From assembly GCA_900315585.1 (NCBI GenBank), contig OMZP01000023.1:1-45541 (forward strand): a stretch of 45,541 bases of DNA, read 5' to 3'. The position numbers and the translations under genes were made by a program. Shown here one piece after another: positions 39,919-45,541 of this stretch. The notes beneath the pieces are model-generated. The model saw only the letters and a program-made list of their open reading frames with translations, was not told where the DNA came from and did not search any database. This stretch comes from an uncultured Eubacteriales bacterium (GTDB lineage: Bacteria; Bacillota; Clostridia; Christensenellales; Aristaeellaceae). The stretch's first letter is position 1. The number at the start of each line of letters is the position of its first letter.

Positions 39919-41121
39919 ATGATGAATCGGGGCTTAAGGCCCAGGGTCTCCCGCGCCCGACAGCGCGCTTTGCAGAAGAAGCGGCTGATCCTCGGCGGCG
40001 GCGCCCTGGCGGCGGCGCTGGTGATTGCGCTGGTGATCCTGCTCATTCCCAAGGGCGGCGGGCCCGACCCGGTGGTCGAGGCCGTGGCCCAGCTGACGCC
40101 GGAGCCGGTGGCGGAAGCCACGGTGGAGGCCGTCCCCGTCACGCCGGAGCCCACCCCCGTGCCCACGCCCGAGCCCACCCCGGAGCCGCTGTCGGCCCGG
40201 GCCATGACCCGCCCCGCCGCCGCCGAGGGCTTCCTGCCGGTGTTCGACAAGGCCGACACCGAGGAGAAGATCATCGCCATCACCGTGGACGACTGCTTCC
40301 AGGCGGAAAACCTGAAGCAGATCGTGGACGCGGCCCTGGCCGTGAACGGCAGGCTCACCATCTTCCCAATCGGCAAGAACGCCGTCAAGCCCGAGGTGAA
40401 GGAGATCCTGAAGTATGCCTGGGAGAACGGCATGGAGCTGGAAAACCACACCATGAACCACTCGGGCCTCTTCGATGTCAGCAACGAGGAGCTGGCCAAC
40501 CAGATCTACATGCAGCAGATGGCCCTGGACTACGTGCTGGACCTGGAGTACCAGCCCCACTTCATCCGCCCCCGGGGCGGCGACGCGAGGAAGTGCCAGC
40601 GGCTGCACAGCTATGCCAGGCAGCTGGGCTACAAGGGCATCGCCCACTGGACCGTGGACGGCAAGTCCGACAACAAGACCCTGGCCAAGAAGCTCAAGCC
40701 CGGCGCGATCTACCTGTTCCACACCACCGACACCGACCGGGAGAAGCTGGTGCAGTTCATCCCCTGGGTGGTGAGTAAGGGTTATCAGCTGGTGACGCTG
40801 AACGAGATGTTCGACTATCCCGAGAACGAGACCAGCGCGTTGACCGTCCCCGTGGAGGAGCATCAGGTGCCGCCGCTGGAGCCCTATGAGATGGTGTACG
40901 TCCCCCTGAAGAAGACCACCTTCTGCTGGGAGGCCTACCTGGTGCAGCAGGCGCTGCTGGATCTGGGCTACTCCCTGGGCGACGGCATCACCGCCCCCAC
41001 CGGCATGTTCGGCCCAGACTCCGAGAAGGCCGTCATGGCCTACCAGCGGGACCACGGCCTGGAGGAGACCGGCGTGGCCGACGCCGAGCTGGTGCGCACG
41101 CTGCTGGAGGGCACGGTATGA
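39919..41121 (+). CDS. Polysaccharide deacetylase-like (NodB) protein with peptidoglycan-binding domain
   Basis: A 400-residue membrane-anchored protein, paralogous to the product of 35752-37014 and with the same layout: membrane helix (residues about 23-44), Pro/Glu/Thr stalk (TPEPTPVPTPEPTPEPL), NodB domain (about 108-300) and C-terminal PG_binding_1 domain (about 340-398). Unlike the paralogue it keeps likely metal ligands: TVDDC for TFDDG, ENHTMNHSG with the H-x3-H pair, PRGGDA, and YLFHTT near the end. It may deacetylate peptidoglycan or another wall glycan, although the Gly-to-Cys change in the first motif is unusual. The ATG at 39919 follows AGGAGG; it is coupled to the dUTPase by an ATGA overlap. 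Confidence 0.85.
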   Translation: MMNRGLRPRVSRARQRALQKKRLILGGGALAAALVIALVILLIPKGGGPDPVVEAVAQLTPEPVAEATVEAVPVTPEPTPVPTPEPTPEPLSARAMTRPAAAEGFLPVFDKADTEEKIIAITVDDCFQAENLKQIVDAALAVNGRLTIFPIGKNAVKPEVKEILKYAWENGMELENHTMNHSGLFDVSNEELANQIYMQQMALDYVLDLEYQPHFIRPRGGDARKCQRLHSYARQLGYKGIAHWTVDGKSDNKTLAKKLKPGAIYLFHTTDTDREKLVQFIPWVVSKGYQLVTLNEMFDYPENETSALTVPVEEHQVPPLEPYEMVYVPLKKTTFCWEAYLVQQALLDLGYSLGDGITAPTGMFGPDSEKAVMAYQRDHGLEETGVADAELVRTLLEGTV

Positions 41122-41609
41122 GCGCGGTGGCGCGGTTCATGGCCGTCAGCCGCGGCCAGTTCGAGGCCGACTGGGCGGACGCCTTCCCGGGCGTTCCCGT
41201 CCCGGACATCCCGCCGATGCCCCGGCGCGCCACGGCAGGCTCCGCGGGCTACGATTTCGCCTCGCCCCTGGACTTCACCCTTGAGCCCGGCGGGACCGTC
41301 AAAATCCCCACCGGCGTGCGCTGCCGGATCGCGGCGGGCTGGGTGCTGATGCTGTTTCCCCGCAGCGGCCTGGGCTTCAAGTATCGCCTGATGCTCAGCA
41401 ACACCGTGGGCGTGGTGGACGCGGATTACTTCGGCGCGAAAAACGAGGGACACATCTTCGTCAAGCTGGTCAACGCCGGGGACAGGCCCCTCTCCGTCCG
41501 GCGGGGCGAGGCCTTCGCCCAGGGCGTGCTCCTCCCCTTCGGCCTCGCCGAGGGCGACGACGCCACCGCCGAGCGGACCGGCGGGTTTGGAAGCACGGAC
41601 GGGGATTAG
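41118..41609 (+). CDS. dut: Deoxyuridine 5'-triphosphate nucleotidohydrolase (dUTPase)
   Basis: A 163-residue trimeric-type dUTPase that hydrolyses dUTP to dUMP and pyrophosphate, keeping uracil out of DNA. All five family motifs can be placed: ATAGSAGYDF (I), PRSGLGFKYRL (II), NTVGVVDADYFG (III, catalytic Asp), RGEAFAQGVLLPF (IV) and RTGGFGSTD (V, the phosphate-gripping tail). About 30 extra residues precede motif I. It is the second gene of the NodB operon (ATGA overlap), an unexpected pairing. The end runs into a GGGATTAGGGATTAGG tract. Confidence 0.93.
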   Translation: MSAVARFMAVSRGQFEADWADAFPGVPVPDIPPMPRRATAGSAGYDFASPLDFTLEPGGTVKIPTGVRCRIAAGWVLMLFPRSGLGFKYRLMLSNTVGVVDADYFGAKNEGHIFVKLVNAGDRPLSVRRGEAFAQGVLLPFGLAEGDDATAERTGGFGSTDGD

Positions 41610-41917
41610 GGATTAGGGACTAGGGATTAGGGATTAGGAACAGTGACTGCCGCGTGGAAATTGTAGGGGCGCAGGGGTGGACTTTCCACCATTGCGGCAC
41701 CTGCCCTGTGCCAGGGACCCGGATTGCCACGTTGTCGCTACGCTCCTCCTCGCAATGACGTTGATTCGATTGCGTTGAATCATTTCTATAGGAATCAAGC
41801 CCAGCATAAAGTCCCACGTCATTGCGAGGCCGAAGGCCGTGGCAATCCGGGTCCCTTGAATCAAACAAATCCCGGAGGGATTTGCACCACAACTCCTCAC
41901 TCCTAACTCCTCCCTCA
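41607..41917. repeat. Repeat nest between dut and the nucleotidyltransferase gene
   Basis: A GGGATTAGGGACTAGGG tract (41607-41638) opens the gap, and an ACTCCTCACTCCTAACTCC tract (41891-41917) closes it. Inside are the GTAGGGGCGCAGGGGTGG element (41645-41699), and a large inverted repeat whose arms GGGACCCGGATTGCCAC (from 41714) and GTGGCAATCCGGGTCCC (to 41855) also carry facing CGCAATGACG/CGTCATTGCG segments. A CAAATCCCGGAGGGATTTG hairpin (41865-41884) follows. No gene is supported. Confidence 0.78.
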
Positions 41918-41958
41918 ACCACCGTCCATCCCAAATAATAGAAGAAGAAGGATGCAAT

Positions 41959-42858
41959 ATGGATACAACGCTAATCGTCATGGCCGCGGGCATGGCCTCC
42001 CGCTACGGCGGCAACAAGCAGATCGCGGGCATGGGCCCGAACAACGAGATATTGCTGGAGTACTCGGTGTGCGACGCCATCCGCGCGGGCTTCAACAAGG
42101 TGGTCTTCATCATCCGGCCGGAAATGCTTTCGGACATGAAGCGCATCTGCGGCGACAAGCTGGCGAAGAAGATCCGCGTGGAGTACGCCTTCCAGGACTA
42201 CAACTCCCTGCCGGCGTGGTACGCCGTGCCCGAAGGCCGGGTGAAGCCCTTCGGCACGGTCCACGCGGTGCTCTGCGCCCGGGAGGCGGTGCACGAGCCC
42301 TTCGCGGTGATCAACGCCGACGACTACTATGGCGTGGACGCCTTCCAAAAGATGCACGACTACCTGGCCGCCGATGCCGGACCGGACCGGGCCGCCATGG
42401 TGGGCTATCGCCTGAAGAACACCGTCAGCATCCACGGCGCGGTCACCCGCGGGGTGTGCCGGGTGGAGGACGGGCGGCTGGCGGACGTGCAGGAGGTGTC
42501 CAGTATCCGCCTGTTCGCGGACGGCCGCATCGCCGACACCTCCGCGGGCGAGCCCGGCGCGACCCTGGACCCGGAGGCCCTGGTGTCCATGAATTTCTGG
42601 GGCTTCCGCCCCGCAGCCTTCGACACCCTGCAGTCCTACTTCGAGGCGTTCCTGCGGGGAGCCGATCCCGGAGACATCAAGTGCGAGTGCCTGCTGCCGG
42701 TGATGGTGGGCAGCCTGCTCCGGGAGGGCCGATGGACCGTGGACGTGCTGGACACCGAGGCCGTGTGGTTCGGCGTCACCTACCAGGAGGACCGTCCCCT
42801 GGTGCAGCAGGCCCTGCGCGCGCTGCACGAGCAGGGCGTGTATCCCGAGAAGCTCTAG
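41959..42858 (+). CDS. NDP-sugar pyrophosphorylase-type nucleotidyltransferase
   Basis: A 299-residue cytosolic protein with the NTP_transferase Rossmann-like fold. The nucleotide-binding start is MDTTLIVMAAGMASRYGGNKQ (the L-x2-G-x-G-x-R-x-Gx loop in altered form), with the metal-binding Asp in FAVINADDYYG near residue 118 and HGAVTRGVC and MNFWGFRP further on. It probably activates a sugar or sugar-like phosphate, but the substrate cannot be named, and no glycosyltransferase gene is adjacent. The ATG at 41959 follows AAGAAGGATG. It appears monocistronic, flanked by repeats. Confidence 0.8.
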   Translation: MDTTLIVMAAGMASRYGGNKQIAGMGPNNEILLEYSVCDAIRAGFNKVVFIIRPEMLSDMKRICGDKLAKKIRVEYAFQDYNSLPAWYAVPEGRVKPFGTVHAVLCAREAVHEPFAVINADDYYGVDAFQKMHDYLAADAGPDRAAMVGYRLKNTVSIHGAVTRGVCRVEDGRLADVQEVSSIRLFADGRIADTSAGEPGATLDPEALVSMNFWGFRPAAFDTLQSYFEAFLRGADPGDIKCECLLPVMVGSLLREGRWTVDVLDTEAVWFGVTYQEDRPLVQQALRALHEQGVYPEKL

Positions 42859-42871
42859 AAACGCACTCTAA

Positions 42872-42923
42872 AGCCTTCCCCTTTGGGGAAGGTGGCAGCC
42901 CGAAGGGCTGACGGATGAGGTCG
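42872..42923 (+). repeat. Family B repeat
   Basis: AGCCTTCCCC and GGGGAAGGTGG form the hairpin, followed by GGCAGCCCGAAGGGCTG and ACGGATGAGGTCG. It lies 14 nt after the nucleotidyltransferase stop codon and may serve as its terminator. Confidence 0.8.
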
Positions 42924-42956
42924 TATTCTTGAATGCACCCAAAGAAAGGGAACACC

Positions 42957-43832
42957 ATGAAGTCAAAATCCAATTTCTTCTCCCGTCTCTCGACCGTTGA
43001 CAAGATCGTCCTGGGCGTCATCGCCCTGCTGGCGGTGGTGACGGTGATCCTGAACATCCTGGACGGCGCGGGTCTGAAGCTGTCCAACGCCTCGCTGATG
43101 CTGTACCTGCCCATCGTGGCGCTGGTGGCGCTGGTGGTCTGGGGCGGCACGGCGCTGATCCGCCGCATCAACGGCAAGGTGACGAAGATCGTCGTCGGCA
43201 GCTGCGCCGTGATGGTGCTGATGATCGCGCTGATGGTGGGCTTCACCTACCTGAGCCTGGTCACCTACACGGCCTTGCCCCACGCCTACAAGACCCTGTC
43301 CGATCCCTCCGGCAAGCACACGCTGCTGGTGCTGTGGCAGTTCGACGCCGATTCCCAGCGCAACGAGGAGAGCATCCAGCAGCGCAAGGACGCGCGGCGG
43401 GCGCTCTATCCCGAGACCACCGAGGAGACCATCGCCGACGACGTGACCGTGGCCTTCGAGGCCTATCCCCTGGCCCTGGGCGGGCTGTTCTACCGGTCCA
43501 ACGCCGACGCGGAGGGCCGGGTGTACCTGGCCTACACCGGCAATGTCGCCCCGATGAACTCCCTGGAGAGCGCCCTGCCGACCCCGGCCCCGACAGAAGC
43601 CGCCGCGACCACAGCGGCCCCGGCGGAGACCGAGGCACCCGTGGAGACCGCGGCCCCGGCGGAGACTGCCGCTGCCGCCGCCACCGCCGAAGCGGCCCCG
43701 GTGGAGCTGATCGACACCCCCCACGGCACCATGATGCTGGAGTGGCTGGACGACGACACCACCGCCCACTTCTACGTCAAGGACCCCGGCACCGCCGAGG
43801 GCGGCGAGTACACCCTGTGGCTGGGAAAGTGA
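42957..43832 (+). CDS. Membrane protein of unknown function with Ala/Pro/Thr-rich stalk
   Basis: I do not recognise this 291-residue protein. Three membrane helices lie near the N terminus (residues about 14-38, 43-66 and 74-102). After them comes an outside domain (about 105-203) with QRNEESIQQRKDARRALYP, then a low-complexity stalk of repeated P-A-E-T and A-A-P-A-E-T units (about 205-245), and a short C-terminal beta-rich piece (TPHGTMMLEWLDDDTTAHFY). The start at 42957 has AAAGGGA upstream. It is probably an envelope protein. The stalk composition recalls the Pro/Thr stalks of the NodB-like proteins upstream. Confidence 0.7.
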   Translation: MKSKSNFFSRLSTVDKIVLGVIALLAVVTVILNILDGAGLKLSNASLMLYLPIVALVALVVWGGTALIRRINGKVTKIVVGSCAVMVLMIALMVGFTYLSLVTYTALPHAYKTLSDPSGKHTLLVLWQFDADSQRNEESIQQRKDARRALYPETTEETIADDVTVAFEAYPLALGGLFYRSNADAEGRVYLAYTGNVAPMNSLESALPTPAPTEAAATTAAPAETEAPVETAAPAETAAAAATAEAAPVELIDTPHGTMMLEWLDDDTTAHFYVKDPGTAEGGEYTLWLGK

Positions 43833-43859
43833 CGATCGGGCAGTAATCCCCGTCATTCC

Positions 43860-44040
43860 CCGCAGGGACGCCATTCATGGCGTTCGTAATATCCACAAAC
43901 TCTGTTGCGTCGCCCGCATCCCCAAAAGCCTTCCCCTTCAGGGGCGTCGAGCGCCTGGAAAACAGCACAGCGCGCTGTTTTCAGCGAGACGGGGACGGCA
44001 GTCCCGTGGAACGGTGGCACGGTCGCCTCCCTCCCCCCAC
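43860..44040. repeat. Repeat cluster before the YlbJ-like gene
   Basis: GGACGCCATTCATGGCGTTC (43866-43885) belongs to the ATGAAT-type palindrome family. A family B-like CCTTCCCCTTCAGGGG follows (43929-43944). 43947-44022 is a 76-bp repeat containing AACAGCACAGCGCGCTGTTT, with its inverted copy at about 33195-33270. No gene is supported. Confidence 0.72.
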
Positions 44041-44125
44041 CCCTCCTGAACCCCGCCAATCATCGCGCCTTCCACGGCTATCCTCCTCCCCCTCCGCATA
44101 ACCTGATGCGAATGGGGGAATTTTC

Positions 44126-45127
44126 ATGCGCAAGCTCAAATTCATCGCCGCGCTCGCCCTGGCCGCGCTCCTCCTGGCGAAGCCCCAGGCGGCGGCCACT
44201 GGCGCGGCCCGGGCCATGGCCCAGTGGGCGGAGGCGGTGGCCCCGTCGGTGTTCCCGTTCCTGGCGCTGCTGCCGCTGCTCACGTCCCCGGAGGCCTGCG
44301 CGGCCTACCGGGCGCTCTTCGGCCGGGCAACGGAGGCGCTTATGGGCCTCCCCGGCGCGGCGGCCTCCGCCCTGGCGGTGGGCATGGCGGCGGGCACCCC
44401 GGCGGGCGCGGTGGCGGCGCGACGGGTGGCGGCCCGGTCGGGCATGAACCGGGGCCAGCTTCAACGCCTCGCCCTGGCCAGCGCGGGGTTCAGCCCGGCG
44501 TTCCTGGTGGGCGGCGTGGGCGCGGGCCTGCTGGGCGATCCGGCCCTGGGCTGGAGGCTGGCGATCGCCCAGCTCCTGACCCAGCTCACCCTGGCGCTGC
44601 TGCTCCGCCGGGCCTGGACGCGGCGCACGGACCCGGTGCCCGCCGCGGACCCCGCCCGGGAGGACCCGCCGGTGCGGGGCGCGGTGCTCACGGCGCTGAC
44701 CATCGGCGGCTACATGGCGCTGTTCGGGGCCTTCGGAGAGATCCTCCGGCAGGGGCTGGGCGGCGCAGCCCTGGCGCTCCTCCCCCTGCTGGACGTGCCC
44801 ACCGGCGCGGCCTGGATCGCGGCGCTACCTATATATATGGAGGCGAAGCTGATCTTGTTGGCGGGGGCCTGCGGCTTCGGCGGCCTCTGCGCCAACCTCC
44901 AGGCCATGGCCGCGCTGCGGGGCTGCGGTGTGCGGGTGGGGGAGTGGCTCGCGCTGCGATGGGTCGCGGGGCTCGTGTGCGCTGGGTGGATGGCGCTGCT
45001 GCTTCGGCTCCGTCGCCCGGGACCGCTGCCCGACATGGTCCGCGCCAACCCCCTGGCCGCCGCCGGATTGTGCGCCTGCGCGCTGGCGGTGCCGGTGCTG
45101 GTGAAAATCCAAAAATCCAACTCTTAA
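44126..45127 (+). CDS. YlbJ-like sporulation integral membrane protein
   Basis: A 333-residue polytopic membrane protein resembling YlbJ (SpoVV), a nucleoside-recognition (Gate) family protein that in Bacillus moves dipicolinic acid across a forespore membrane. Supporting phrases are VAPSVFPFLALLPLLTSPE near the N terminus, GTPAGAVAARRVAARSGMNRGQ (the usual G-Y-P-x-G-A segment), and ASAGFSPAFLVGGVGAGLLG in place of the usual N-x-x-G-P-x-F-x-x-G. It is shorter than Bacillus YlbJ by some 70 residues and the usual Asn in the second motif is missing, so the transported substrate may differ. The ribosome binding site is GGGGGA before 44126. Confidence 0.72.
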   Translation: MRKLKFIAALALAALLLAKPQAAATGAARAMAQWAEAVAPSVFPFLALLPLLTSPEACAAYRALFGRATEALMGLPGAAASALAVGMAAGTPAGAVAARRVAARSGMNRGQLQRLALASAGFSPAFLVGGVGAGLLGDPALGWRLAIAQLLTQLTLALLLRRAWTRRTDPVPAADPAREDPPVRGAVLTALTIGGYMALFGAFGEILRQGLGGAALALLPLLDVPTGAAWIAALPIYMEAKLILLAGACGFGGLCANLQAMAALRGCGVRVGEWLALRWVAGLVCAGWMALLLRLRRPGPLPDMVRANPLAAAGLCACALAVPVLVKIQKSNS

Positions 45128-45140
45128 CAATTCAAAAATG

Positions 45141-45169
45141 GGGAAAACCCGCCAGTTTTCCCGTTTTTT
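45141..45169 (+). terminator. Rho-independent terminator of the YlbJ-like gene
   Basis: GGGAAAAC (45141-45148), loop CCGCCA, GTTTTCCC (45155-45162), then GTTTTTT. It begins 14 nt after the stop codon and isolates the gene from the rRNA promoter downstream. Confidence 0.9.
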
Positions 45170-45246
45170 ACCTCAAAACACCACATATTGTGGTCAAAAA
45201 CCGCCGAAAGCCCCAGCTTCCCGACGCCTTTCGCAGAAAAAAATGC

Positions 45247-45275
45247 TTGACAAGGGCGCTGGAATTTGATATAAT
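45247..45275 (+). promoter_or_regulatory. Promoter of the right rRNA operon
   Basis: TTGACA (45247-45252), 17-nt spacer, TATAAT (45270-45275): a perfect consensus promoter. Transcription should start near 45282, giving a leader of about 170 nt. The leader from about 45318 onward matches the left operon. Confidence 0.92.
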
Positions 45276-45450
45276 AACACTTGCGTTGAACGAGGGAACA
45301 ACCTCGAAAAACGCGTCGCGAACCTTGAAAACGATACAGAGAGAGTACAAGAAACAGTCAGAAATTCTATGAGTGTAACGCCGTGAACTCAGGGAGAACG
45401 GAGGGCTTTGGCGAGTCCGAAGGGAAGCCGGGGGAGCGGATAAAGGATTC

Positions 45451-45541
45451 AAACATCAGAGTTTGATCCTGGCTCAGGACGAACGCTGGCGGCGTGCTTA
45501 ACACATGCAAGTCGAACGGGGATTAGCGAACGGAAGGGCTT
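45451..45541 (+). rRNA. 16S ribosomal RNA, 5' part (rightward copy)
   Basis: AGAGTTTGATCCTGGCTCAG is at 45458-45477, so the gene starts about 7 nt earlier and leaves the window on the right after some 90 nt. It matches the left copy except for G at 45526 (the left copy has C in the RNA). The V1 stem partner lies beyond the window. Confidence 0.97.

Overview
The window is GC-rich bacterial chromosomal DNA bounded at both ends by the 5' end of a 16S rRNA gene. The left copy points left and the right copy points right. It contains dnaA, dnaN and a recognisable replication origin. The 16S 5' sequence, SpoIIIE/FtsK, YlbJ-like, BclA-like, YycJ and WalR/PhoP-type genes, strong GGAGG ribosome binding sites and TTGACA/TATAAT promoters point to a GC-rich, probably spore-forming Clostridia lineage of the kind found in guts and rumens. 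A Christensenellales-like placement is a guess. No transposase, phage gene, tRNA or CRISPR array is visible.

Layout. 1-580: 16S start, leader and promoter, leftward. 581-12541, all rightward: solute-binding-like protein; AI-2E family permease, HAD hydrolase and rRNA methyltransferase (two 4-bp overlaps); YegP; PHP phosphatase; coaD; rimO; pgsA; a GH3 enzyme with reversed domain order. 12542-13406: repeats and hairpins. 13407-18799, leftward: ftsK/spoIIIE, cvpA, a triplicated 174-bp repeat, a DUF5711-like protein. 19028-23685, rightward: degenerate metallophosphoesterase, three perfect parS sites, PflX-like radical SAM protein, yycJ, unknown membrane protein with a D-Ala-D-Ala dipeptidase. 23803-29644, leftward: mnmE, dnaN, oriC, dnaA, murG. 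29919-45127, all rightward: dnaX, RadC-like protein, small helical protein, two-component system, two NodB-like paralogues around a LacI regulator and a Cys-rich BclA-like protein, dUTPase, nucleotidyltransferase, membrane protein, YlbJ-like protein, then the right-hand 16S.

Reading the parts together: initiation (dnaA, dnaN, dnaX, DnaA boxes with a DnaA-trio unwinding element), segregation (parS array, FtsK) and cell-wall functions (MurG, NodB-like, dipeptidase, YycJ, two-component system) cluster around the origin. Both rRNA operons and every gene right of oriC run with the replication forks. Left of oriC, two gene blocks run against the fork.

The most unusual aspect is the intergenic DNA. 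Many gaps begin with a purine-rich tract at or just after a stop codon and end with the complementary pyrimidine-rich tract before the next gene. Between them sit several families of short palindromic repeats, including a 117-bp element with inverted ends, an IS630-type MITE, and paired hairpins. The parS sites have been amplified together with one of these repeats. These repeats also supply the last residues and stop codons of several proteins. I found no single multi-gene system that I would call new. The best leads are this intergenic architecture, the parS array, and four catalytically degenerate proteins or paralogue pairs.
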